Source: Amoeboaphelidium occidentale (taxonomy: Eukaryota > Aphelidiomycota > Aphelidea). From it: a DNA stretch of 29,630 bases. Both the position numbers and the translations under genes were made by a program. Positions within the stretch are counted from its first letter, which is position 1, and the number at the start of each line of letters is the position of its first letter. Below are positions 19,129 through 27,237 of this stretch, in pieces. The stretch is from the NCBI GenBank assembly GCA_023515795.1, contig JALGPX010000126.1, forward strand, positions 1-29,630. Reading direction: 5' to 3'. Below the pieces are notes generated by a model that saw nothing but the letters and a program-made list of their open reading frames with translations, searched no databases and was not told where the DNA came from.

Positions 19129-20046
19129 TTAATCTTGCCTCGTAACAAAAGCTGAAGCATATGAAACAGAACTATCATGATCATGATGCGCCTTGTTAGA
19201 CTGATCGTAATGGTTAAAGCAAATCTGATGTTTCAAGCCTTCGGTCTTGCTAAGATACTCTGTCGCAGCCATCAAAACAGAAATCGGGAACCTCCCACAT
19301 ATCGTGTTACCCGTTTCCTTAAGATAATCATTAAAACTTTTAAGCGAACCGCTTTCAATAATGTGCATTCCTTCTCTGTCTAGAAATTCAATCTTTTCAT
19401 AGATGTTTCGTGACTGCACCCCCGAAGGCAAATAGTAATAGCCAAATCTTCTGCCCCAATGACAAAAATCTGAGGATACAATGAAAACAGTATCATTGCT
19501 CTTCAAATACTTTGCGAATATTTCTCCGTATCGCTGCTGTTTCTCCTCAGAAAGTGAACCAACCAGAACTGGAACAATCTTTGCATCAGAACGTGACGCT
19601 TTCAAACACTTTACTAAATAAGGCAAATGCATTTCAATAGAATGCTCATCTTCATCGATATTTACGGGCATATCATCGAATTCTCCGGTAGATTTTAGTT
19701 CAGCAATACAATCCTTGTCTAAAGCCAAATTCCCAAGAGGTGTTTCGTAAATATCACATTTCGACAGCGCACATTTACTCAAGTAGAAATGATGCGATGG
19801 TCCCAGGATGAAAATTCTCTTAATGCCTTCCATTCTCAAAAGAAATTTGTACGCATAAGCCGCTGTTTCACCAGAATAGGCGTAACCAGCATGAGGTCCA
19901 ATAATCGCTCTTATAGAATGCACATTCTCTGTGCTTCCTGAAGAAGCAGCTGCAGAACTACGCAACCAAGTATCCAGTTGCCTCTCTAGCAAATCGCTGC
20001 TTTCTGTGTACCACGATCCGCAATGAGTTGCTCTTCTTGACACCAT
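19129..20046 (-). CDS. MEMO1 family protein (Mho1-like)
   Basis: A 305-residue intronless protein of the MEMO family, a fold related to class III extradiol dioxygenases and conserved from archaea to man. Human MEMO1 binds metal (reported copper/iron) and affects cell motility and redox; the yeast homologue is Mho1. Visible features are the family start RRATHCGSWY; metal-site residues His52 in GPHAGYAYSG and His85/86 in LGPSHHFYL; EDEHSIEMHLPYL; SSDFCHWGRRFGY; and Cys in NTICGRFPI. I chose the ATG at 20046 (MVSRRATHC), which matches the family. The longer open frame upstream runs antisense through the Fanzor relic and is not expected to be translated. It lies 137 nt upstream of ADE2 on the same strand. 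Confidence 0.95.
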   Translation of the reverse strand: MVSRRATHCGSWYTESSDLLERQLDTWLRSSAAASSGSTENVHSIRAIIGPHAGYAYSGETAAYAYKFLLRMEGIKRIFILGPSHHFYLSKCALSKCDIYETPLGNLALDKDCIAELKSTGEFDDMPVNIDEDEHSIEMHLPYLVKCLKASRSDAKIVPVLVGSLSEEKQQRYGEIFAKYLKSNDTVFIVSSDFCHWGRRFGYYYLPSGVQSRNIYEKIEFLDREGMHIIESGSLKSFNDYLKETGNTICGRFPISVLMAATEYLSKTEGLKHQICFNHYDQSNKAHHDHDSSVSYASAFVTRQD

Positions 20047-20105
20047 TAGAAAAAGATAATTGAGATTTATCGCGCAGAGCTCCAGCTCGCAGCATGTAGA
20101 CACTT

Positions 20106-20423
20106 GAGCTGGAGTGCGAATGCGCTTTCTTAAAGGGGGTATATCTAGCTCCGTCAAAACCCTGCAATGTTATGTTCATTCTGTTCACATGAGTTGAAAC
20201 AGACTAAGTTTTGGGCGGTTAAAATCTGTAATTTAGATTGCTTAACTGTTTGGAACAGGGACATNGAGCTGGAGTGCGAATGCGCTTTCTTAAAGGGGGT
20301 ATATCTGGCTCCATCAGAATCCTGCAAGTTATGTTCATTCTGTTCACATGAGTTGAAACAGACTAAGTTTTGGGCGGTTAAAATCTGTAATTTAGATTGC
20401 TTAACTGTTTGGAACAGGGACAT
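20106..20423. repeat. 158-nt direct duplication joined by one N
   Basis: Segment 20106-20264 is repeated at 20266-20423, separated by a single N at 20265. The copies differ at four substitutions and one single-base insertion, all within about 25 nt (20147-20171 in copy one), and are otherwise identical. As with the ADE2 duplication, the likeliest cause is two unmerged contig ends; the clustered differences could be haplotype variation or sequencing error. Confidence 0.85.
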
Positions 20424-20517
20424 CAACGCTGCACGAAATATCAGGCACGTTTTCTTGGATTTGAATGCAAATGAAGGTAAAAGACCGCTTGCGTTCTCCA
20501 GGAAGAATCGTGCATGA
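20106..20517 (+). pseudogene. Fanzor/TnpB-type nuclease relic, C-terminal fragment
   Basis: The intact reading (20266-20517) encodes about 83 residues: ELECECAFLKGVYLAPSES, then a zinc ribbon with CxxC (LCSFC) and CxxxC (ICNLDC), then WNRDINAARNI and a basic end. A zinc ribbon inserted before a RuvC-III motif of the form xRDxNAAxNI is the C-terminal signature of TnpB and of its eukaryotic relatives, the Fanzor proteins, which are RNA-guided DNA endonucleases carried by transposons. Only this tail remains: upstream there is an in-frame stop just before 20106 and then MEMO1 (start 20046), so the RuvC-I and -II parts are absent. The first copy (20106-20264) is frameshifted by one extra base. No terminal repeats could be recognised. 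It is almost certainly inactive. Confidence 0.7.
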
Positions 20518-20682
20518 TGTTTCGTCAGCTAACTGCAAAATTTAATTGGTGGTTAAAGACAGGTGAGTATGCTTCCACAGTCTCCACCAGCGTAGCCGAG
20601 AAATCGTGCGATTCGTGTAACGCTCTTCTAAGTATGATTTGGATTTTATTCGAACTAATCCTGTAGTGAAGGGCCAGTTATT

Positions 20683-21744
20683 CTAACCATCGACTTGGTT
20701 TATCATTTCCTGCAGCTCACCTGTTTCAACCAACTGGTCAACAATATCTAAACCGCCAACTAATTCGCCATCGATGTATAGCTGAGGATAAGTAGGCCAG
20801 TCCGAGTATTCTTTCAAACCTTGGCGAACATCCTCATCACTCAAAATGTCAAAGTGACCAAAGGAGTCATACTTCACTTCGTGTCTCAGGATGTCAACGA
20901 TCTTACGACTGAATCCGCACTGTGGGACATCTGGGCTGCCCTTCATGAAAAGCATCACTGGTTTCTGTTTGATTAGAGCTTCAAGTCTTTTGTTTAACTG
21001 CTCTTTGGAATTGTTTGGTGCTTCTGCTACAGCATTCAAATCCAAAGCGCCTTCCAATTCGCCTGAGACCTGAAGTTCTTTGATAATGTCCAAACCTCCG
21101 ACCAACTCACCATTTACCCATACTTGAGGATAAGTTGGCCAATTTGCGAATTCCTTCAGATTCTGGCGCACCTCTTCATCAGACAGAATGTCAAAATAAC
21201 CAAAAGGGATGTTCAAAGGTCTCATAATCTCAATGAGTTGTCTAGTAAATCCGCACTTTGGTTCATCAGGAGTTCCTTTGATGAACAGCATAACCTTCTT
21301 CATTCTTGTTAAACCAGTCAGTCTTGCATTGATATCCTCCTTCTTCTTACCGACAGTTTGTTCTAAAGGTAGAGCATCTATGCCAATGTCAAGGGATGAC
21401 TGCTTTTCGTATCTGTCAACGTACTTGGATAATTCCGCTGGATTCGCGCCATTCAATTTACTCAATACTTTTCCATCCTTAACGAATACGAACGAAGGCA
21501 CAGCGACAATATCAAACTTATCAGAAATATCCGCAACTTCTTCTGCATCCACTTGCAAGAATCTCAAGTTTCCGCTCGTGCTCTTTGAGGCGAGTTCTTG
21601 GAACACGTCGTTCATTTGGTTGCATTGTGGAGCCCAGTCGGCGCAGAAGTTCAATGAGAAAATTGCATTAGGTGCAGTCTTAATAGCTTGCTCATAATCG
21701 GCCGCTGTCTGGATAATTGTGACTTTGTTCACTGAGTTTGTCAT
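20683..21744 (-). CDS. PICOT-type monothiol glutaredoxin (Trx + two Grx domains)
   Basis: A 353-residue intronless protein of the Grx3/Grx4/PICOT family, which binds a glutathione-ligated 2Fe-2S cluster and delivers or senses iron in cytosol and nucleus. An N-terminal thioredoxin-like domain (about 5-115) has the family's WAPQC site (Cys41). Grx domain 1 (about 135-230) has Cys164 in CGFT and Grx domain 2 (about 247-345) has Cys276 in CGFS. Both keep WPTYPQ and the GELVGGLDI glutathione loop. Two Grx domains resemble animal PICOT rather than yeast Grx3/4, which have one. The CGFT in domain 1 departs from the usual CGFS. The start at 21744 (MTNSVNK) was chosen over the in-frame upstream extension, which is basic and unlike the family. 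Confidence 0.93.
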   Translation of the reverse strand: MTNSVNKVTIIQTAADYEQAIKTAPNAIFSLNFCADWAPQCNQMNDVFQELASKSTSGNLRFLQVDAEEVADISDKFDIVAVPSFVFVKDGKVLSKLNGANPAELSKYVDRYEKQSSLDIGIDALPLEQTVGKKKEDINARLTGLTRMKKVMLFIKGTPDEPKCGFTRQLIEIMRPLNIPFGYFDILSDEEVRQNLKEFANWPTYPQVWVNGELVGGLDIIKELQVSGELEGALDLNAVAEAPNNSKEQLNKRLEALIKQKPVMLFMKGSPDVPQCGFSRKIVDILRHEVKYDSFGHFDILSDEDVRQGLKEYSDWPTYPQLYIDGELVGGLDIVDQLVETGELQEMINQVDG

Positions 21745-21805
21745 GTCGCGATGTTCAGAGTTGTGAATCAAAAGAAGAATTTGTGTCACAAACTTCAAAC
21801 ACTGT

Positions 21806-22993
21806 CTATTTTTCTTCTTGGGGCGCCTCTGATGTTTCTTTAACGCCCAAAGAATCAAGCACCGGCGTGCTTTCTTGCCCAGGATTAGGAGTTAATAGTG
21901 GATTTAGAGAAGGCGATGATGCTGCAGCGTTAGACTTTGATAGCATTGCAGTGAAACTATTAGTTCTTGATGCAGATAAAAACTTTTGAAACCCTTGAGT
22001 AAATGATGGCCTTGAGTGTGTTGGTCCATTTACAGCATTTGTGTCAGGACTTAAGCCAACGTGGCTGGGCGAGGGAGATGATGCGACAGAGTTTGCATTA
22101 CTTATGCTCATTTCAGAAAGCCTTTTGTTAAGCGTAGTGACTTGCTTCTCTTTCTCGTCCAGCTTCTTTTTGGTCTCATCCAGCTCCGATTTAAGACTAT
22201 TAACGCCAATTTCCAGTTCATGCCGCCGTCTAGCTTCGTCTGATACCATTCCATTGGCTTCTTCGAATAAACTTCTGGTCAGATCTTCTAGCTCTTCTTT
22301 GGCTCTCTCCAATTCAGCCTCAATATTTGCGCGTACTTCCAATTCCTTTACAAGCTTGGCTGACAACGAATGTAGATCCTTCTTTAGATTGCTTATTTCG
22401 TGATCTTTGCTCGTTACTACGGTCTCGAGCTCGGCTATGCGCAAAGCTTGCTGGGCAGTATCATGCAATAGTCGTACTGATCTATCCTTCTCTGACCTCA
22501 GCTTCTTCTCCCGATCATCTAGCTGCTCATAGAGCTCCAGCCGTAATCGCTTGTGCTCGAATAGTGCCGGTATCGTATTCTGACATATTCCACAGTGTAT
22601 CGCACTTGATGATATCACCACTTGTTGGCATGCGCAAGAGGAAGCTGATGTTTCTAAGGTTTCTAATGATTCCTCTTGTACGTCACCGGGAAACAAACTC
22701 TCCATGCGTCTGAATACATTGGATGACTCTGCGGAAGCGACCGACGAAGAAGATGGCATATTTGTGTACAATCTGTGTACAACTTCAGAGGCTGATGCAT
22801 GTCGAGATCGCGGCCTTGAAGGTGAACTGTCAGTGTTGGTGTAAAGACCAGTGTTTTCGCTATGGCTTCTTGTTCTGTACGCAGCTGGTCCATCTGGTAA
22901 TGATACTGCTCCTGAGTTCTGAGAAGATGCGCTCCTGTCCATATCCTCCGCGTCAGAATCACTTCTTATGATTATCTGTCCATTATTGGCCAT
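21806..22993 (-). CDS. Sec2/Rabin8-type Rab GEF
   Basis: A 395-residue intronless protein. The Sec2 coiled coil activates Sec4/Rab8 on secretory vesicles, driving exocytosis, and in flagellates also Rab8-dependent cilium assembly. The diagnostic exchange motif is ELEDLTRSLFEEANGMV, near residue 245, followed by SDEARRRHELE. A coiled coil runs from about 150 to 300 (LYEQLDDREKKL onward). Before it is a Cys-rich patch (SCACQQVV, HCGICQNTIP, about 119-145) that may hold a metal. The N-terminal 110 residues and the C-terminal 90 residues are Ser/Pro-rich and probably phosphorylated. It ends 61 nt before the PICOT gene's start on the same strand. Confidence 0.88.
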   Translation of the reverse strand: MANNGQIIIRSDSDAEDMDRSASSQNSGAVSLPDGPAAYRTRSHSENTGLYTNTDSSPSRPRSRHASASEVVHRLYTNMPSSSSVASAESSNVFRRMESLFPGDVQEESLETLETSASSCACQQVVISSSAIHCGICQNTIPALFEHKRLRLELYEQLDDREKKLRSEKDRSVRLLHDTAQQALRIAELETVVTSKDHEISNLKKDLHSLSAKLVKELEVRANIEAELERAKEELEDLTRSLFEEANGMVSDEARRRHELEIGVNSLKSELDETKKKLDEKEKQVTTLNKRLSEMSISNANSVASSPSPSHVGLSPDTNAVNGPTHSRPSFTQGFQKFLSASRTNSFTAMLSKSNAAASSPSLNPLLTPNPGQESTPVLDSLGVKETSEAPQEEK

Positions 22994-23105
22994 TGGTTGT
23001 GATCAAGTCTCAAAATAGACTGTTCGCCAAGAATCAAACCTACAAAACTTCCATGAAACAGTACTTCCTCTAACTAACAGACCTACAATTTACTTGATGT
23101 GCTTT

Positions 23106-26100
23106 TTATTGAGGATAGCCTGAACACCAGTCTAAGATTGGTATACAGTCAAAGAACTTGCACCACTTGCACTCAAAAAACGGATTCGTGTTGTAAAACG
23201 ATAAAATCATTATGGTTAGAATAAATATCAGAAGGGGACCACTGATAATTTTGATTGTGCGCTTGATATTTCTGTCCTGTTCGCTGAATGATATTGATGG
23301 GAATAATGCTGCGCCAGTTAAAAGTCCAGCAACAAGTCCTCCAAAATGAGCGAAATTGTCAAAATACGGAAGCGTTCCAATGGCAAATGCAACGAGTGTT
23401 CCTGCGATCACTTTTGACAATTCATTCCAACGATCAGGGACAAGTCTGAAGTTTAGTATCAGATCCAATAAAACACAAGCATGAACACCAAGAACCGCGG
23501 CAGATGAGCCCATCGCAGGAATATTCAAGGATGATAACCCACCAACAACATAACCGCTGAAACCACTAATTAAATATATGCACGCAATTCGGAACCAACC
23601 GTACGCGGATTCCATCGGACCACCAACATAATACCAAGCCCAGCTATTTGCGAAACACTGAAGCACACCAGCATGAATAAAAGATGCAGTAAAAAATCTA
23701 AAGAATTGGTCAGGTACGAAGCCTTTCTCAAATCCTTGAAGACCACAAAATTGTTGAAGAGTACAAAATCCTTTCGGAATTGCGACTCCAGCTGGGTCAC
23801 CAATATTAGTTGAGGTGGGAGTGGGTGTTGCAGTCTGTGTTCTTCGTGGCCTCCTCACGGTTGAAACACTTGTCGGTGTAGGCTCCATAACTGTTTCATC
23901 AACATAAATTGTTGTAATGTTGACTGAATTAATCTCTTGAATTAAGCGAGCTCGAGGAATAAAGTCTCGTTTGGCAAATATCGCGACTTCAGATGTGTCT
24001 TTGTACTTATCACCGTCACCACGCTCAAAATCAACTTTGACTTGAGTCAGATTAACGAACTCTTTTGACTGTTCTCGAAATACAGAACAATTATACGGCA
24101 GAAATTCGTAACCTGTTGAGCGAATGCAAGGAGTGTACCTTGCGCCTTGTCTTATCAATACCTCTTTCGGTGGACCAACCATAATATTTAGAGGTTCTGT
24201 TTGATAAAACATTCCAGAAGTATTGAAACTATGGATAAATTGGACAATGAGTACAACGAAGTTCAGGAGTATAATGAAATATGTAAATCTCGGCTCATGA
24301 GGCTTCAAACCACGCAACTGATCCTGAACAGTAGGATCTTTCACGGCTGCAAGATATGTAACATCTCCGATACTTTTCGCTTTGATCATATCATACATAG
24401 TCGGCTTCCTCAGTGCAACTGCAGGAGGCTTTCTAAGGCGTCCCTTCATGGACTTCTTCCTTTTATGTGATGCCCCCAGTAAATCTTTTTCGAATGCATC
24501 GGTCATCACTGCAGCCTTTTTCGCAAGAGGCTGCCCTCCTTCCGGGAAAAAGGAATCAGATGGCCTAGAATCATCTCTTTCACGCATATTCAAACCTTTT
24601 CGCTTTGATCCTAGTGGTGCATGTGAAACTTTTCTTTTCAGTATCATTGGCTGAAAGTCTTGTTCATTAGTTGTGTAGGTGTCTTTCAGTTGTTTTAAGC
24701 GGCTATCAGGGATTGCATCATCACCAAATAGCGGAGGAGCAAACGCGATCGACTGAAAAGGTAAATTACTATAGGAAGTAATAGGGCCTTTAGCAACGGC
24801 CGCTTCTGCATCAGCAGATACACTTGAACCTTGATCGAGTAATTTTCTACTTCTTCTCGAGAATGATTGTTTTGTGTTTCGCAATGGAGACGGCAAGTCT
24901 TGATTTTCCATATCATCGCTAAACACAATATTGCGTAGAGGGGACGTACCAGAGTGTGCTATGCTGTTCCGTGGATTCTTTGAAATCGTATCTATGACCA
25001 GGGTAGGCTTTTGAGAAACGCCTTTAGTATCCAGTATTCCTTTCGAAGTTGATTCATCGCTTGATGTGGCTGCTTTTGATTCTTTCTCATTTAAGCCTTG
25101 AGCAAAACTAGTATCGATGTCCACAACCCTGGACTGATTCTTTTCGGACTCTTCGTAAAAGCTAGCCATTTTAAATAGCTCTCTTATGGATTGCTCTAGC
25201 TTTTCTACAGACCTCTCTGGCACCACTTTGCTTGGAACGGAACCACGAGTAACCTTAGGAGCCGCCAATGAACCAGCGGGGTACGAGAACAATTCATTCA
25301 TTCCGGAATCAAAAATCTGACTATTAGAACGAGAATAAAACTCATAGTCATCGACAAAAATTGAGTAGTCTCCATTTTCGCTATCGCTGTAGAAATCATA
25401 CTCAGAAATTTCATCACCATCCTCATACGAATCGTGTCCCTCCTCTTCGTCTTTCAGATTACTCTTAAACATTTTATCTGCATAAACTGAACCGGGCGAG
25501 TCTAAAGCTAGCACACTCTTTGTGAAGTTCCATACACTCTCACCAGGTTTATCTGGCATCTCTAGATTCTTGATAGACATTCGTTTACTCGTCTTTGGCT
25601 TTTCTGCATGATTATCATCTGGCTTTCGTAGAAATTCTTCCAGCGAATTGTCCCATTTCTCCTCCAGAACAATAGTTGAATCGTAGTTCTCGTCCGGGAG
25701 CTTTGGCCGTACGGTTCTTGATCTCTTAATCGGTACTTCCGGTAGAGGTTTGTTGATAGGTTCCATAAACTGAGATGATATCAATGGTACAGACCACATT
25801 TTGATGATCTCATTCTCTTCAGGAAGGTAATCAAGCATTGGAGAACTTTCTGAATTGATATCAAGCGATGGACGTTTCAGCAAGTTCTTCATAGATAGCC
25901 TGTTTCTGTTTACTGGTTTTTCATCCAGTTTATGCGGCAAAGACTGACTGTTTCGATTCCTATCATTTTGAGCAATATGAGGCATGCTGGCATCGTCTGT
26001 CTTTAAATCTTTTGGTTGATCTTGGGATTTGTGATGCTCCTTCGGCGTGTCTACAGGAATCCGCATTGTAGAAGGTTCACCAACTTCTGAAACAACCCTA

Positions 26101-26936
26101 GAAATAGCAGGAGGTGCTGTTTCTCTCTTTTTCTGGTCGTTTCGAGGTTTGTACTTTTCCTTTGATGATGTTATCTCTGTGCTGTTTGAGTTAGTTTTGC
26201 TGGAACCAACTATCACTGGTACCATCTCGCGAACGACATCTTCCATTGTCGTAGCATTGAGCGCGGGATCAGGAAGCCTAAACTTATGCAGCTTTATCTT
26301 TGAGCCATCCTTGGTTCTTATTTCATGCGGCATACTGTTCGGCCTTGTTGCTTTAGACTCTATCCTTCTAATTGGTGTGTCCACTGAAACAAGGCTTTTT
26401 GCAACGTCCTCAAACATCTGATCAACTGAAGTGCTATTCTCTGAACTATTTTCTGTAATTGGGATTTGATGAGGAATGAAGACCTCTATTCCAGAATTTT
26501 GCGTAGGATGTGCGCTTATGGAGCGTGGAACAGGCTTTTTAGACTTTTTGCTTGATTCCAAACCTTCTGAAACCCTCCTTTTCACACCATCATTGTTCTG
26601 CTCCCTGAATATCATATGTGTAACTGACTCTTGTCCTGATTGTTCTAGCTGTGCGGCATTTGATACGGAAGCAAAAGTGTTGGGAACATCGCCAGTGATA
26701 GTATCCATCGAGCTCTGCAGATTATTATTCACGCTTACTTCTCTGCTTATTGTGGTATTTTGCTTCTCATGTTTCATCGCGCCAGATGTCTGATCATCTT
26801 GATTTGTGACGGAACTTGCAACTCCAGCAAACCTGGCACCAGTTGCATTCGCTAATTCCCTATCCTGTGACATGGTCTCTTTTGCTTTAGAGTTGCTTCT
26901 AGAGGGAATCTTCTGCCCTTCTTTGTCTGCTTCCAT
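23106..26936 (-). CDS. Rhomboid intramembrane protease-like protein with a long N-terminus
   Basis: A 1276-residue intronless protein. Residues 1 to about 880 are Ser/Lys/Glu-rich and probably disordered and cytosolic. The membrane part begins with a helix at about 886-905 (FIILLNFVVLIVQFIHSF), followed by a lumenal loop with a Thr/Pro-rich stretch (near 1020-1045), then a rhomboid core: FFTASFIHAGVLQCFANSW, MESAYGWFRIACIYLISGF, MGSSAAVLGVHA (candidate nucleophile Ser1145) and NFAHFGGLVAGLLTGA (His1197). The usual GxSG is GSSA here, and the HxxxN oxyanion-hole motif reads QCFAN, so activity is uncertain, although Ser and His are both kept. The layout (long N-tail, TM1, loop, core) recalls RHBDF/iRhom-type and some fungal rhomboids. 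The ATG at 26936 follows a GTG that could wrongly extend the frame. It ends in a Cys-rich tail. Confidence 0.88.
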   Translation of the reverse strand: MEADKEGQKIPSRSNSKAKETMSQDRELANATGARFAGVASSVTNQDDQTSGAMKHEKQNTTISREVSVNNNLQSSMDTITGDVPNTFASVSNAAQLEQSGQESVTHMIFREQNNDGVKRRVSEGLESSKKSKKPVPRSISAHPTQNSGIEVFIPHQIPITENSSENSTSVDQMFEDVAKSLVSVDTPIRRIESKATRPNSMPHEIRTKDGSKIKLHKFRLPDPALNATTMEDVVREMVPVIVGSSKTNSNSTEITSSKEKYKPRNDQKKRETAPPAISRVVSEVGEPSTMRIPVDTPKEHHKSQDQPKDLKTDDASMPHIAQNDRNRNSQSLPHKLDEKPVNRNRLSMKNLLKRPSLDINSESSPMLDYLPEENEIIKMWSVPLISSQFMEPINKPLPEVPIKRSRTVRPKLPDENYDSTIVLEEKWDNSLEEFLRKPDDNHAEKPKTSKRMSIKNLEMPDKPGESVWNFTKSVLALDSPGSVYADKMFKSNLKDEEEGHDSYEDGDEISEYDFYSDSENGDYSIFVDDYEFYSRSNSQIFDSGMNELFSYPAGSLAAPKVTRGSVPSKVVPERSVEKLEQSIRELFKMASFYEESEKNQSRVVDIDTSFAQGLNEKESKAATSSDESTSKGILDTKGVSQKPTLVIDTISKNPRNSIAHSGTSPLRNIVFSDDMENQDLPSPLRNTKQSFSRRSRKLLDQGSSVSADAEAAVAKGPITSYSNLPFQSIAFAPPLFGDDAIPDSRLKQLKDTYTTNEQDFQPMILKRKVSHAPLGSKRKGLNMRERDDSRPSDSFFPEGGQPLAKKAAVMTDAFEKDLLGASHKRKKSMKGRLRKPPAVALRKPTMYDMIKAKSIGDVTYLAAVKDPTVQDQLRGLKPHEPRFTYFIILLNFVVLIVQFIHSFNTSGMFYQTEPLNIMVGPPKEVLIRQGARYTPCIRSTGYEFLPYNCSVFREQSKEFVNLTQVKVDFERGDGDKYKDTSEVAIFAKRDFIPRARLIQEINSVNITTIYVDETVMEPTPTSVSTVRRPRRTQTATPTPTSTNIGDPAGVAIPKGFCTLQQFCGLQGFEKGFVPDQFFRFFTASFIHAGVLQCFANSWAWYYVGGPMESAYGWFRIACIYLISGFSGYVVGGLSSLNIPAMGSSAAVLGVHACVLLDLILNFRLVPDRWNELSKVIAGTLVAFAIGTLPYFDNFAHFGGLVAGLLTGAALFPSISFSEQDRNIKRTIKIISGPLLIFILTIMILSFYNTNPFFECKWCKFFDCIPILDWCSGYPQ

Positions 26937-26985
26937 GAGTATCACAAAACCAGGTTCAATCAGCGAAACTTGACTTTGGCAGGTC

Positions 26986-26993
26986 TATTTATA
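26986..26993 (-). promoter_or_regulatory. TATA-like box of the rhomboid gene
   Basis: On the minus strand this reads TATAAATA, about 50 nt upstream of the rhomboid ATG at 26936. It is one of the few clear TATA elements in the window. Seen in sequence; its use is inferred from spacing. Confidence 0.4.
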
Positions 26994-27227
26994 TCACGGA
27001 GGCTGCTTCCAAGACCTTTGGCTTTTGAAATCTTGAAATGATCGAGGCCCATCTAGACCCGCTCTTTGAACACAGAAAGATTAACGATGTTGGCGATGAG
27101 ATCGATGGCAAGCCAAAGAATCAGAATGCTTCGAGTCCAATGCTCCATCGGCTAATCCTAATATCAGTTCAACATAGCAAAAAGGTTTACTCTTGAAGAT
27201 TCAGGAAGGACATATATAAATGTGGGG

Positions 27228-27233
27228 TTTATT
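27228..27233 (-). terminator. Poly(A) signal of WD40-kinase gene B
   Basis: AATAAA on the minus strand, only 4 nt after the stop codon at 27238-27240. This very short 3' end supports the kinase really stopping at SPWSKATM. Confidence 0.55.
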
Positions 27234-27237
27234 GAGT

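Larger units (their letters stand above)
26937..27237. other. Intergenic stretch between rhomboid and WD40-kinase B
   Basis: About 300 nt. The left part holds the rhomboid promoter, including the TATA-like box. The right end holds the poly(A) signal of kinase B. A 52-codon plus-strand frame (27038-27196) has no resemblance I know and is not called. I looked on the minus strand for the missing kinase subdomains X-XI and found no frame that continues the domain. Confidence 0.5.

Noticed and set aside
18924-19145. 73-codon plus-strand frame across the ADE2 start and MEMO1 end
   Set aside because: It overlaps ADE2 exon 1, its intron and the MEMO1 stop in antisense; no family match.
20047-20157. 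Upstream extension of the MEMO1 frame
   Set aside because: It runs antisense through the Fanzor relic duplication, while the family start MVSRRATHCGSWY is at 20046.
20514-20666. A 50-codon plus-strand frame starting MMFRQLTAKFNWWLK, right after the Fanzor relic stop
   Set aside because: It looks mildly like a small mitochondrial protein, but I cannot match it to a family. A GTGAGT donor-like site inside leads to no sensible spliced product.
26047-26793. Long plus-strand open frames inside the rhomboid N-terminus
   Set aside because: They are antisense shadows of the Ser-rich rhomboid coding region and resemble no protein.
27038-27196. A 52-codon plus-strand frame (MIEAHLDPLFEH...) between rhomboid and kinase B
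   Set aside because: No family resemblance, short length and location in a promoter / 3'-end region. It could be a real small gene, but nothing supports it.
26946-27237. Possible missing C-lobe of kinase B on the minus strand after the stop
   Set aside because: No frame shows the subdomain X-XI pattern with a Trp-x-x-Pro-x-x-Arg-Pro arrangement, and a poly(A) signal follows the stop immediately.
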